This document shows, piece by piece, positions 8,531-16,862 of a DNA stretch of 23,482 bases. Under the pieces are notes generated by a model that was not told where the DNA came from, made no database searches, and was given only the letters and a program-made list of their open reading frames with translations. Position 1 is the first letter of the stretch; each line of letters starts with the position of its first letter. The stretch comes from Fidelibacterota bacterium (GTDB taxonomy: Bacteria; Fidelibacterota; Fidelibacteria; Fidelibacterales; Fidelibacteraceae): positions 1 through 23,482 of the forward strand of contig JAUXEL010000006.1 in NCBI GenBank assembly GCA_030620575.1. Direction: 5' to 3'. A program made the translations under genes and the position numbers.

Positions 8531-9634
8531 TTATTGGATCTTAAATGTTGCTAACGACATCAGTGCGCAAAGAATACCCATAATCCAGAAGCGAATAACC
8601 ACTTTGGATTCCGGCCACCCCAATTGCTCGAAATGGTGATGCAGGGGCGCCATCTTGAACAGGCGCCGGCCTTCACCGAAACGTTTTTTTGTGTGACGAA
8701 ACCAGCCGACCTGTAAAACGACACTTAGCGCTTCGATAACGAAGACCATGCCGATTAGAAGAAATATGATTTCTTTTTTCAATATAATAGCAACAACTCC
8801 CAGTGCGGCGCCGTATGCCAGCGATCCGGTATCGCCCATAAAGACTTCAGCCGGTCGGGAATTAAACCATAAGAATCCGACCAGCCCGCCTAACATGGCA
8901 GCGAGAAAAACCGTCAGCTCACCGGTAGTCGGAAGATACAGAATACCAAGATAGTGACTAAAGTCCACACGACCGGACAGATAGGAAATAAATAACAGAG
9001 CTATCGCGGAAAGCGCCATCAGTCCGGATGCCAACCCGTCAAGTCCGTCCGTCAGATTTACAGCATTTGAAAATCCGGTGATGTAAAGAATAACAAAGGG
9101 TGCATAGAAAACACCAAAATTTACCATGACATTTTTCAGAAAAGGCAGGGAAGTTGCGGTGATCAGAGTCGGATCACTGGGATATAAATACATGAACAAT
9201 GCAACGATCAAACCGATAGTAACCTGTCCTGCAAGTTTGTAGCGGGCCACCAGTCCTTTTTTCATTTTTTTTACAACTTTTAAATAATCATCAATAAAAC
9301 CGATCGCACCCATCCAAATGGTAACGAACATGACCAGCAAAACATAGCGATTGCTGAGGTCTGCCCACAATAAAGTAGGTACAAATACCGCGAGATGGAT
9401 TATCAGCCCCCCCATGGTCGGCGTACCGGCTTTCGTGTGATGGCTTGCTGGACCGTCGTGGCGGATAGTTTCACCAATGTGATAGTATCTAAGAGCTCGA
9501 ATGATATACGGACCGATAAAAAAGGTGATAAACAGTGCGGTAATAGCTGCAGCGGCACTGCGAAACGAGATATAGCCCATGATATTCAACCATGAAACAT
9601 GTTCTCTTAGCGGATATAATAGCATGTATAGCAT
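8531..9634 (-). CDS. mraY: Phospho-MurNAc-pentapeptide transferase MraY
   Basis: MraY is an integral membrane enzyme that transfers phospho-MurNAc-pentapeptide from UDP to undecaprenyl phosphate, forming lipid I. The 367-residue protein has about ten membrane segments and the family motifs TKAGTPTMGG (67-76), the Asp pair in FIDDYLK (115-116), NLTDGLDGLA (193-202), GDTGS (267-271) and APLHHHFE (329-336). I place the start at the ATG at 9634, one base after the murF stop, with AAGGA upstream. The longer frame to 9703 begins with TTG inside murF and would add residues without family counterpart. Confidence 0.96.
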   Translation of the reverse strand: MLYMLLYPLREHVSWLNIMGYISFRSAAAAITALFITFFIGPYIIRALRYYHIGETIRHDGPASHHTKAGTPTMGGLIIHLAVFVPTLLWADLSNRYVLLVMFVTIWMGAIGFIDDYLKVVKKMKKGLVARYKLAGQVTIGLIVALFMYLYPSDPTLITATSLPFLKNVMVNFGVFYAPFVILYITGFSNAVNLTDGLDGLASGLMALSAIALLFISYLSGRVDFSHYLGILYLPTTGELTVFLAAMLGGLVGFLWFNSRPAEVFMGDTGSLAYGAALGVVAIILKKEIIFLLIGMVFVIEALSVVLQVGWFRHTKKRFGEGRRLFKMAPLHHHFEQLGWPESKVVIRFWIMGILCALMSLATFKIQ

Positions 9635-9635
9635 A

Positions 9636-10982
9636 TTACACGTCCTTGATGAGAGAAATAATGTCTTCAACGGCCATTCCACGCGACCCTTTGAATAAGA
9701 CAATATCGCCCGATTTTATAATTGATAGCAATGATTCAGCTACTTCATTTTTATTTTGAAAATGTTGCGCGGAGGGAACAGCCAATTTCCGCGCTTTATC
9801 GACAGTGTAAATGCTGTCTCTTCCGTAACACAGCAAATGACTGATATCGGAATCTGCCACAGCACAGGCGATATCTTCATGGCTGGATTGCGCTTCGACC
9901 CCCATTTCCAGCATATCGGCAAAAACCATGATCTTTCGACCGGATGATCTCATTGCTTTCAATGCGCCAATGGCATTTTTAACCGACAGCGGATTGGCAT
10001 TATAAGTATCGTCAATAATAGTAATATCATGCCAATGTTCAATTTTACCCCGCCCGGCTGTCACTTGAAAAGTCTCAATCTGTTCGATAATGTCGTTTTT
10101 TTCCAGTCCCAGGGTCCGGGCAATAGCATACACCGCTGTCGCATTCATCGCGGAACCTTTCCCGATGCTTTGTAAATGGATGGATGTTCCGTCCGCGGAC
10201 AGAATATAACGCCCTCTTGAGTCAACGGATTGGATCTTTAAAGTAATATCGGCAGTATTTTCGAGAGCGTAGAGGACGCGTTTGCGTGCATCCTGCGGAT
10301 AGGCGGCAATTCGCGGGTCATCCTGATTGATAAAGAGAGTACCTTCCCGATCCACAGCATTAAATAATTCGTATTTTGCTTTTTGTACATTTTTTATTGA
10401 ACCGAATCCGCCTATATGAGCGTTCGCTATAATAGTGATCAATCCGTAATGTGGTTGAACGATTTCACATAAGTCACGAATTTCTCCCGGACCGGATGTG
10501 CCCATTTCCAGAATGGCAATATCTTCATCGCCTGTCATTTGCAGAATGGACAAAGGCAAACCGATATGGTTATTATAATTTTTCAGGGTTTCGGCAACCC
10601 GCATATACGGACGCAGCACATGTGATAAAAGTCGGCGCGTGGAGGTTTTTCCGGCACTGCCGGTAATCGCGATAACCGGCATGCTGAAAGTTCCCGCATA
10701 TAATGCTGCCATATCACGCAATCCCTTATAGGTCTCATCCACTATAATAAGCGGTTCTTCCGGGGGAGCTGTTAAAGCATACTCACGACTTACCAGCGCT
10801 GCTTTTGCGCCATTTTTCAGGGCGGTGAACACATAAAGGTGACCATCCGAATGTTCGCCTTTCAACGCGCAGAAAATATGTCCCTGCGGGATATGCCGGG
10901 AATCGATACTGACGCCGTTGAAGGAAGAAATATCGATGTTCCGTAAAGTAAATGGTCCGCGATGTAATATGTCTGTCTTCAT
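9636..10982 (-). CDS. murF: UDP-MurNAc-tripeptide--D-Ala-D-Ala ligase MurF
   Basis: MurF is the last cytoplasmic Mur ligase and attaches D-Ala-D-Ala to the UDP-MurNAc-tripeptide. Motifs include the N-terminal uridine-binding region (SIDSRHIPQGHIFCALKGE, about 25-43), the ATP loop TGSAGKTST (107-115), EMGTSGPGEI near 159-168, and DDTYNANP (324-331), diagnostic of MurF. Two ATGs are possible. The one at 10982 (448 residues) matches the family N-terminus, while the one at 11024 adds 14 residues and lies inside a strong hairpin arm. Neither has a clear Shine-Dalgarno sequence. I prefer 10982. This is the only junction in the cluster with a sizeable gap (58 bases from the murE stop). Confidence 0.93.
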   Translation of the reverse strand: MKTDILHRGPFTLRNIDISSFNGVSIDSRHIPQGHIFCALKGEHSDGHLYVFTALKNGAKAALVSREYALTAPPEEPLIIVDETYKGLRDMAALYAGTFSMPVIAITGSAGKTSTRRLLSHVLRPYMRVAETLKNYNNHIGLPLSILQMTGDEDIAILEMGTSGPGEIRDLCEIVQPHYGLITIIANAHIGGFGSIKNVQKAKYELFNAVDREGTLFINQDDPRIAAYPQDARKRVLYALENTADITLKIQSVDSRGRYILSADGTSIHLQSIGKGSAMNATAVYAIARTLGLEKNDIIEQIETFQVTAGRGKIEHWHDITIIDDTYNANPLSVKNAIGALKAMRSSGRKIMVFADMLEMGVEAQSSHEDIACAVADSDISHLLCYGRDSIYTVDKARKLAVPSAQHFQNKNEVAESLLSIIKSGDIVLFKGSRGMAVEDIISLIKDV

Positions 10983-10995
10983 AATTTTTAGGATA

Positions 10996-11029
10996 CCCCG
11001 ATACGGAAAAAGGGTTCTCCGCATCGGGG
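10996..11029 (-). promoter_or_regulatory. Strong hairpin in the murE-murF intercistronic leader
   Basis: Read on the transcribed strand, CCCCGATGCGGA (11029-11018) pairs over 12 positions with TCCGTATCGGGG (11007-10996), enclosing a 10-base loop. The single non-Watson-Crick position is a G-U wobble in the leftward RNA but an A-C mismatch in the opposite strand, which fits selection as RNA on the coding strand. No U-run follows, so it is not a standard intrinsic terminator. It ends 13 bases before the preferred murF ATG and covers the alternative upstream ATG. It could be an attenuator, a processing site or a translational control element. Confidence 0.75.
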
Positions 11030-11040
11030 TTGGTAGAGGG

Positions 11041-12483
11041 TTATTTGTTTGTCTCCAGCGTTAAAATTATTTCTTTATCATTAAAGGGAATTTTTTCCCC
11101 TTTTATTTCCATATAAGTTTCAGCACCTTTGCCCATGATCATCAGCAGATCATCCGGCATTGATAAATTATATGCCTGCGTTAGCGCTGTTTCACGGTTT
11201 AAACAGATTTTGACATGCCGGGTATTGCCCATACCGCGCAGAATATCATCCACGATCTGCCGGACCGGTTCGTTTCGGGGATTATCATTGGTTAATATGA
11301 CCTCATCGGAATAACGGATCGCAATTTCTCCCATCAGCGGACGTTTTTCCCGGTCGCGGTCCCCGCCGCAGCCAAATACAGTGATGATACGTTTTTTGTT
11401 CTCCAGTTGAGAAGCCGCTTTCAAGGCTTTTTCCATCGCGTCGGGAGTGTGCGCGTAATCGATCACAGCCGTGCCGCGTGCGGTATGGATCATTTCCATC
11501 CGTCCCGGTATCGGCCGGAAAAGGATATTATTTAATGATTGAGGAATTTCAGGATACACACTCAGCCATGCTGCTACAGTTCCGGCAATATTTTCGGCGT
11601 TAAAACGCCCTAAAAGAGGTGTGCGGATCGGGATAGCACCGCCGGGGGTGTTCAATATTCCTTTAATGCCCTGAACAGAAATTGATAATTCACTGAAATA
11701 TACATCCGCGGAACTGTCCTGAACGGAATATGTCATTTTGGGTATTTCAACCATGTCATTCAGGCGTTTTCCGTAGGGATCATCAATATTTATAATACTG
11801 TACGCTCCCGGTTTCAGCTGTTTAAATAAAAGTGTTTTGCTCCGAAAATAGGCTTCCATATCCGGATGAAAATCCAGATGATCCTGAGTGAGATTGGTAA
11901 ATATGGCAGCGTCGAACTGTAAAGAATGTACCCGTTTGAGAACAAGAGCATGAGAAGAAACTTCCATAAACGCGGCGTCGATATTTTCCTGTGTAAAATT
12001 TTGTAAAAGAGCCGCAAGATCTCTGCTTTCGGGTGTAGTACGTTCTCCCTCACTTGCAGAATTTTGTGTTTTTATTCCCAGAGTGCCAATAAGCGCCGGG
12101 CGCATTCCCGCGGATTCCGCTAATTGATACAGCAGGTGCGTAATGGTCGTTTTACCGTTGGTTCCGGTAACAGCGAACAGGGGATAGGTCGGAATATTAT
12201 AAAAGGCAAAGCTCAATTCTGCGAGTACGGTACGGGTGTCCGGCACAATAATTTGCGGACAATCGCAATCCACTGCGTGTTCGACAATGCAGGCAACAGC
12301 GCCGCGTTCTACCGCGTCGGAAATATAAGTATGTCCATCTGTCTCGAAGCCTTTGATGGCAACAAAGAGGGTGCCAGGTTTTACCTGTCGCGAATCATAT
12401 TCTATATGATGAATAGCAATATCTCCGCCTTCATAGCGGAAGGGAACCTGTAATTCTTGTAATAATGATAGTAACTGCATCAT
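11041..12483 (-). CDS. murE: UDP-MurNAc-L-Ala-D-Glu--2,6-diaminopimelate ligase MurE
   Basis: MurE is the cytoplasmic ligase that adds the third amino acid to the peptidoglycan stem. The 480-residue protein shows the ATP loop GTNGKTT (107-113), TTPESRDL (149-156), the probable carbamylated lysine in FRSK (near 216), DYAHTPD (342-348) and GCGGDRDREKRP (371-382). The motif DNPRNEP (400-406) is the DNPR form found in meso-diaminopimelate-adding enzymes, rather than the variant of lysine-adding ones. The ATG at 12483 overlaps the ftsI stop as ATGA and is preceded by GGAGG with 7-8-base spacing. A second ATG follows immediately. Confidence 0.97.
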   Translation of the reverse strand: MMQLLSLLQELQVPFRYEGGDIAIHHIEYDSRQVKPGTLFVAIKGFETDGHTYISDAVERGAVACIVEHAVDCDCPQIIVPDTRTVLAELSFAFYNIPTYPLFAVTGTNGKTTITHLLYQLAESAGMRPALIGTLGIKTQNSASEGERTTPESRDLAALLQNFTQENIDAAFMEVSSHALVLKRVHSLQFDAAIFTNLTQDHLDFHPDMEAYFRSKTLLFKQLKPGAYSIINIDDPYGKRLNDMVEIPKMTYSVQDSSADVYFSELSISVQGIKGILNTPGGAIPIRTPLLGRFNAENIAGTVAAWLSVYPEIPQSLNNILFRPIPGRMEMIHTARGTAVIDYAHTPDAMEKALKAASQLENKKRIITVFGCGGDRDREKRPLMGEIAIRYSDEVILTNDNPRNEPVRQIVDDILRGMGNTRHVKICLNRETALTQAYNLSMPDDLLMIMGKGAETYMEIKGEKIPFNDKEIILTLETNK

Positions 12484-14525
12484 GGATGTACCTCCAGCCG
12501 GCAGGACGCGTTTTCTTTCAGATAGGTGCCCGCAGCGGGATATTGATGACTTACCTTGCCGCGATCGATATTGCGTTCTACTTTCAAACCAATGGCTTCT
12601 AATTTCTGTTCGGCATTCAGAATATGAATACCAAGCACATTGGGCATAATAATATCGTAATCTTCTAGTATCATCGGAGAGGAAGGCATGTCCGGTTCAG
12701 GTGTTTTATCTTTTTCGATGGGATAAACAGGTTTTTTTTGTGCGTGCAGCATAGAGAGCAAAAGATGCGATGAGGATTTGCCGCTATCGGCGATCGGTTC
12801 TGCTTCCGGTTTTGGCAGTGCTTTATAGATCGTATGAAAATTCGGGGTGTTGATCATACGGGTAAATACATTTTTCACAGCAGGTGCCGCTGCAATACTG
12901 CCATGATGCATTCCCATAGCCGGTTCATCGATCATAATGCCGCAAACCAGTACCGGGTTGCTCGCGGGGAAAAAAGCAAGAAAAGAAGCATGGTATTTCA
13001 AGTTTGAATATTTGCCGTCAATGACCTTTTGGGCTGTCCCGGTTTTACCCGCAATATGATAGCCGTCGATATAGGCGCGTTCCCCGGTTCCGCTTGTGAC
13101 CACTTCTTCTAAAATACATTGCATGCTGGCTGCGGTTTCTTCGCTTAGTACTCTGCGGACCGGACTGACATTATATCGATTGATTAATTTATTTTTAGAA
13201 TTATACGTTTCTGATACAATATAAGGTTTTAGCAATGTTCCGCCGTTGGCGATCGTTGCGTACGCGCTTGCCATCTGCATCAGAGTGACGGTCAATCCGT
13301 GTCCCATCGCTATCTGTGAATAACCGACGCTGCTCCATTTATCCGGGGTTTTGAGATTGCCGCCCGTTTCTCCCCAAAGACCGACTGCGGTAGGTTCACC
13401 GAAGCCGAATTTGCGGGCCATATCATAGATCGCGCGATCACCGACCTGGTAAGCGATTTTTCCCGCGCCGATATTTGAAGACAGGGTGATAATTTCCTCA
13501 ACGGTCAGCCATTCGTGCGGCTTGGTATCGTGAATAACACGATCTTTTACACGCCATTCGCCGTTTTCGCAGAAAATACGGCTGGTAGCAGAAAAAATAT
13601 TATTTTCAAAGGCAGTCACTACCGGAATAAATTTAAAGATCGATCCAGGTTCAAACTGATCGGAAATAACACGGTTGCGCCGAATTTCCGGACTGGAATT
13701 GCGGATCCGGTTCGGATCAAAGGTCGGATAATTCGCTATGGCGAGGATCTCGCCGGTTTGCGGGTCCATAATAACCCCGATACCGCTTTTTCCTTTACTT
13801 TTTTTAACGGCATTTTCCAGCTCTTCCTCTAAAATGACCTGGTATTCAATATCAAGGGTAAGTCTGACATTCCCGCCGCGTATCGCCGGCTTGGTATTTG
13901 CGCTTTCGCAGGTAATGACATTTCCCCGTTTGTCACGCTGGATAGTCTGACGACCTTTTTGTCCGCGCAGCACGCTGTCATAATATTTTTCAATTCCGGC
14001 TTGTCCGGAACCGTCGTCCCACAGAAATCCAAGCACCTGACCCGCGCCATCCCGGTAAGGGTATAGCCGGCTCATTTTTTTGTCGTATTTGAGACCGTGA
14101 CAGCCTTTATCGCTCCGCAGTTGTCCGATAATTTCCGGGCGCACCTGTGTTTCAAGAATATAATAACTGTTTTGCTTCTTGAATTGATTGCGGTAATAAT
14201 CGGGAGTTTTATCAAACGCCTTCGCCAGGGATTTAAAAGTATTTTCAGGTTCGAGCAGATCAATATAGCGCGCGCCGATGGAATATTCAATAATATTGTT
14301 TGCCAGGATATTGTCGTTGCGGTCAAGGATCCATCCACGCTCGGGCAGAATATCTTCAGATCGCATACCCTGATTATCTGCATAGCCTCGCAAGTCTTCG
14401 GAATCAAAGAGCTGAATACCTGCGAGACGGACGACAATGACCACTGTAACCAGCAGGATAATGATAGTAACACCAACTACACGCAGCGAATAAGAATTCT
14501 CTGATGTTTTTTGATCGTTAATCAT
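12480..14525 (-). CDS. ftsI: Septal penicillin-binding protein FtsI (class B PBP with PASTA)
   Basis: FtsI is the class B transpeptidase that cross-links septal peptidoglycan together with FtsW. The 681-residue protein has one N-terminal membrane segment (about 16-36), a PBP dimerisation region (about 60-210) and a transpeptidase domain with the catalytic triad motifs: S295-I-F-K298, S349-S-N351 and KTGT (494-497). A proline/charged linker (about 570-620) leads to one PASTA-type domain at the C-terminus (about 624-681, starting IIMPNVLG). The extra PASTA domain is absent from E. coli FtsI but common in other phyla. The ATG overlaps the ftsL stop as ATGA. Confidence 0.96.
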   Translation of the reverse strand: MINDQKTSENSYSLRVVGVTIIILLVTVVIVVRLAGIQLFDSEDLRGYADNQGMRSEDILPERGWILDRNDNILANNIIEYSIGARYIDLLEPENTFKSLAKAFDKTPDYYRNQFKKQNSYYILETQVRPEIIGQLRSDKGCHGLKYDKKMSRLYPYRDGAGQVLGFLWDDGSGQAGIEKYYDSVLRGQKGRQTIQRDKRGNVITCESANTKPAIRGGNVRLTLDIEYQVILEEELENAVKKSKGKSGIGVIMDPQTGEILAIANYPTFDPNRIRNSSPEIRRNRVISDQFEPGSIFKFIPVVTAFENNIFSATSRIFCENGEWRVKDRVIHDTKPHEWLTVEEIITLSSNIGAGKIAYQVGDRAIYDMARKFGFGEPTAVGLWGETGGNLKTPDKWSSVGYSQIAMGHGLTVTLMQMASAYATIANGGTLLKPYIVSETYNSKNKLINRYNVSPVRRVLSEETAASMQCILEEVVTSGTGERAYIDGYHIAGKTGTAQKVIDGKYSNLKYHASFLAFFPASNPVLVCGIMIDEPAMGMHHGSIAAAPAVKNVFTRMINTPNFHTIYKALPKPEAEPIADSGKSSSHLLLSMLHAQKKPVYPIEKDKTPEPDMPSSPMILEDYDIIMPNVLGIHILNAEQKLEAIGLKVERNIDRGKVSHQYPAAGTYLKENASCRLEVHP

Positions 14526-14854
14526 TGTTCCCGTTTCCTTACAATAATAGCTTCCGCCTGCGGTATGGAGTTTACCATCCCGAGCTGCTCCCGGGCAATG
14601 GATTGAATATGTCCCGGCTTTGAAAGATCAATGACTTCATTTTTCAGGTAGATGTTCTCTTGCTGTTTTTTTAAACATTCATTCCGCAAGGCTAAATTTC
14701 TTGTGCTGATGGAATTAAGTCCGTTCCGGACATACATATAAGCAACGAGGTTTGCGACGATGATAAGAAATATCAGGACGGAAAAGAAAATAGGCTTATC
14801 AAGCCATCGGATAATGCCGGTGCTTTTATGACTATGTATTATTGATCGTTTCAT
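14522..14854 (-). CDS. ftsL: Cell division protein FtsL
   Basis: FtsL is a small bitopic divisome protein that pairs with FtsB and FtsQ through a periplasmic coiled coil. The protein has a basic N-terminus, one membrane segment (about 22-42) and a periplasmic region rich in Asn, Leu, Glu and Lys that could form a coiled coil, ending with a SIAREQLGM-like motif seen in FtsL/DivIC proteins. FtsL proteins are poorly conserved, so the call rests on size, topology and position between rsmH and ftsI. I choose the ATG at 14854 (110 residues) because it overlaps the rsmH stop as ATGA. An ATG at 14875 would add seven residues and lacks a Shine-Dalgarno sequence. Confidence 0.87.
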   Translation of the reverse strand: MKRSIIHSHKSTGIIRWLDKPIFFSVLIFLIIVANLVAYMYVRNGLNSISTRNLALRNECLKKQQENIYLKNEVIDLSKPGHIQSIAREQLGMVNSIPQAEAIIVRKREQ

Positions 14855-15768
14855 AATTTCTCTATCACGCGGCATTTCGCAGAGCGGCTGCGAGGGTTTT
14901 TGTTTATTTCATCAGCAGAAGGTATAATGGGTTTCCGTGTTATCTTTTTTGCGACGGCTTTGTGACCACAAGTACATACCGGATCCCGGGGTGGACAAAT
15001 ACAATCCGTCACCGCGTCCTGAAATATCTGTTTAACGATCCGGTCTTCAAGAGAGTGATAAGAGATTACCACGATCCGGCCGCCGGGGCGCAATATATCG
15101 ATTGCAAATTTCAGACTCTTTTTCAGAGCGTTCAATTCGTCGTTAACCTCGATACGCAAGGATTGAAATATACGTGCCAGAGTTTTGTTGATATAGGGAC
15201 CGTGAACAACGCTGCGGATACAGTCGCGTAAAGCGGTGGTGCTGTGATAGGGGCGGGTTTCCACTATCCGGTTGGCAATGCGACCGGAAAAGCGTTCTTC
15301 GCCGTAATTTCTGAATATATCGGTCAATGCTTGCCGTGAATAGGTATTAATTACATCTTCTGCGCTCATGTCTGTTTTGCCCATACGCATATCGAGAGGA
15401 CCGTCCTTCATAAAGCTGAATCCGCGTTCGGGCGTATCGATTTCCATGGAAGAAACTCCCAGATCATAAAGAATACCATCCATATGTGCCACTTTCGCGT
15501 GGAATAATTCAACTTTCAACTTGTCAAAATTATTTTGTATAAACGCCACGTTTTTAAAACGTGCTAATCGCTTTTCAGCATAGGCAAGTGCCTCCGGATC
15601 CAGATCGAAACAATACAAATGTCCTTTCGGCTTCAGTTGCTCAAGGATCTTTTCGGCATGACCACCCAACCCGCAAGTTGCATCAATATATATCCCCGTC
15701 GGGGATGTAACGAGCTGTTCTACAGCCTCACGTAGCAACACCGGGGTATGGTGGTACGAGGTTGACAT
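14851..15768 (-). CDS. rsmH: 16S rRNA (cytosine-1402-N4)-methyltransferase RsmH
   Basis: RsmH (formerly MraW) is the S-adenosylmethionine-dependent methyltransferase that modifies C1402 in the decoding centre of 16S rRNA. The 305-residue protein has the typical N-terminus HTPVLLREAVEQL, the SAM-binding loop DATCGLGGHAE (29-39), CFDLDPEA, YDLGVSS, the RGFSF/PLDMRM block, ISYHSLEDRIVK, and the C-terminal KPIIPS...NPRSRSAKCR region. A GGGAG sequence lies just upstream of the ATG in the seven-base gap after mraZ. Confidence 0.97.
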   Translation of the reverse strand: MSTSYHHTPVLLREAVEQLVTSPTGIYIDATCGLGGHAEKILEQLKPKGHLYCFDLDPEALAYAEKRLARFKNVAFIQNNFDKLKVELFHAKVAHMDGILYDLGVSSMEIDTPERGFSFMKDGPLDMRMGKTDMSAEDVINTYSRQALTDIFRNYGEERFSGRIANRIVETRPYHSTTALRDCIRSVVHGPYINKTLARIFQSLRIEVNDELNALKKSLKFAIDILRPGGRIVVISYHSLEDRIVKQIFQDAVTDCICPPRDPVCTCGHKAVAKKITRKPIIPSADEINKNPRSRSAKCRVIEKL

Positions 15769-15775
15769 AATCTCC

Positions 15776-16243
15776 CTAGATTAATGGCAATTGCTCTAAT
15801 TTCTCAAAATCGCTGTCTGTAAGTGGGGTGTTTTCTTCGTGTTTTTTTAATTCTTCAGGATCCCAGATCTCCATAAAATCGATCATTCCGATAATGACTG
15901 CATTGCCGTTGGTCTTGATGCCGGCCATCTCCATGAGCTTTGGGGTCAGCATAATACGGCCCTGGCTGTCAAGCGTGCAATGTGATGCGTTCTGGGTAAA
16001 CTGACGGATGAAATTGCGATGTACCCGGTTAACGAGTTGCATCGAGGCAGTAATCTTATCACGCAGCACTATCCACTTGGGCAGCGGATAGACATCAATG
16101 TGATTGGAATCAAAACCTTTTGAAATAACGACTTCACAGACATTTTCCTCGTTCATCGTTTTTCGATACCGTGACGGAATATTGACACGATTCTTCGAAT
16201 CGATCGAGTAATTGAATTCACCTGTAAAATCTGAATGACCCAC
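15776..16243 (-). CDS. mraZ: Transcriptional regulator MraZ
   Basis: MraZ is a ring-forming DNA-binding protein with two SpoVT-AbrB folds that represses the dcw operon in bacteria where it has been studied. The 155-residue sequence has both half-domains with their signature loops: DSKNRVNIPSRYR (15-27) and DSQGRIMLTPKL (92-103). The start codon is GTG at 16243, with AGG-rich sequence upstream. The next in-frame ATG would cut into the first domain. Being first in the operon and next to a 10-bp-periodic repeat array, it is most likely autoregulated. Confidence 0.95.
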   Translation of the reverse strand: MGHSDFTGEFNYSIDSKNRVNIPSRYRKTMNEENVCEVVISKGFDSNHIDVYPLPKWIVLRDKITASMQLVNRVHRNFIRQFTQNASHCTLDSQGRIMLTPKLMEMAGIKTNGNAVIIGMIDFMEIWDPEELKKHEENTPLTDSDFEKLEQLPLI

Positions 16244-16280
16244 TCTACCTAACCCTTTTAAAGGTAATACGGATATAATT

Positions 16281-16330
16281 ACCCATAATTACCCACAAAT
16301 ATGCACAAATACCCACAAATATGCAAGAAA
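16281..16330 (-). promoter_or_regulatory. MraZ operator: direct repeats with 10-bp period
   Basis: Five consecutive 10-base units start at 16281, 16291, 16301, 16311 and 16321. On the plus strand they read ACCCATAATT, ACCCACAAAT, ATGCACAAAT, ACCCACAAAT and ATGCAAGAAA. On the mraZ coding strand this gives TGGG or TGTG-type cores exactly one helical turn apart. Known MraZ sites in E. coli are TGGG-containing direct repeats separated by five bases, which is the same geometry. The array lies 38-87 bases upstream of the mraZ start. I could not fix a convincing -35/-10 pair; the dcw promoter probably lies within or next to the array. Confidence 0.8.
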
Positions 16331-16358
16331 TATTTAAAAATATAATTAATCAATATCG

Positions 16359-16434
16359 GACAAGATAATTTATTTCGACAGGATCACGGGATTTACAGGA
16401 TAGCTTTTAGACAAGATAACATGATTAACAGGAT
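16359..16434. repeat. Degenerate ACAGGAT/GACAAGATAA repeat strip
   Basis: ACAGGAT occurs at 16378-16384, 16395-16401 and 16428-16434, and GACAAGATAA occurs at 16359-16368 and 16410-16419, interleaved in one 76-base stretch. The copies look like decayed units of a short tandem repeat (GATTTACAGGAT-like). No coding potential is visible. It may also carry part of the divergent promoter region between mraZ and the repeat-rich strip. Confidence 0.5.
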
Positions 16435-16529
16435 AAGGCTAAGAAGCAGGGAAGCAAAGAAGTAAGCAATAATAAAACCAAATCATGTGCATGGAATAAT
16501 TAAAATTTGTGAAAATAATGTAATTGTAG

Positions 16530-16550
16530 GGAACAGGCACCACCTGTTCC
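16530..16550 (+). repeat. REP-like palindrome 1
   Basis: GGAACAGG and CCTGTTCC are perfectly complementary around a five-base loop. The palindrome is preceded by ATTGTAGGGA, the same head found before the hairpin at 17129, which groups the two as one family although stem and loop differ. Confidence 0.65.
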
Positions 16551-16721
16551 TCGGGGTGTATATTCTGATAATACAGAGCCTAAGAGCGGATGAAAGAAGA
16601 GCGAGAAAGAGGAAAAGAAAATGGAATTTTATTTTTTTGCACTTTCTCACGCTCTCATTTTCCTGCGTTCTTATTCTTCTCTCTTTCTTTTCTTTTTTCT
16701 TTAATTGTCCATTCTCAATTG

Positions 16722-16750
16722 CTTGTCCGGCCCCGATTAATTCGGGGAAG
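16722..16750. repeat. 29-bp direct repeat, left copy
   Basis: The 29 bases are identical to 17505-17533. The core is CCCCGA/TCGGGG (6-base arms, 5-base loop) inside CTTGTCCGG...GGAAG. The two copies are 783 bases apart and bracket the broken transposase gene. Confidence 0.85.
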
Positions 16751-16770
16751 ACGGGTCAATTGTCCATTAT

Positions 16771-16792
16771 AATTGTGATCCCTATCACAATT
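16771..16792. promoter_or_regulatory. Perfect inverted repeat resembling a CRP/LacI-type site
   Basis: Nine-base arms AATTGTGAT and ATCACAATT surround CCCT, giving TGTGA-N6-TCACA, which is the consensus layout of CRP-family operators; the outer arms also resemble the symmetric lac operator. No intact gene lies immediately downstream (the transposase remnant begins about 45 bases on), so this could be one more dispersed palindrome. The regulator is unknown. Confidence 0.4.
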
Positions 16793-16862
16793 CCACACCC
16801 ATCCTTGTAATTAAACGACCAAAATTTTATCTTTTCGTGTCCACCCATATCATCAATTGTAA

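Larger units (their letters stand above)
16435..16836. other. Gene-free repeat-rich intergenic stretch
   Basis: I find no credible gene here. The short reading frames are low-complexity. The stretch holds a REP-like hairpin (16530-16550), a nearly homopurine segment (about 16589-16620) followed by a homopyrimidine segment (about 16673-16702), the first copy of a 29-base direct repeat (16722-16750) and a perfect inverted repeat (16771-16792), each listed separately. Confidence 0.6.

Noticed and set aside
16331..16380. Specific -35/-10 pair for mraZ
   Set aside because: Several weak candidates exist but none has good matches at correct spacing, so no promoter was called.
16487..16810. Open frames across 16487-16810 and 16590-16772
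   Set aside because: They run through homopurine/homopyrimidine and repeat sequence, give low-complexity products and lack ribosome-binding sites.
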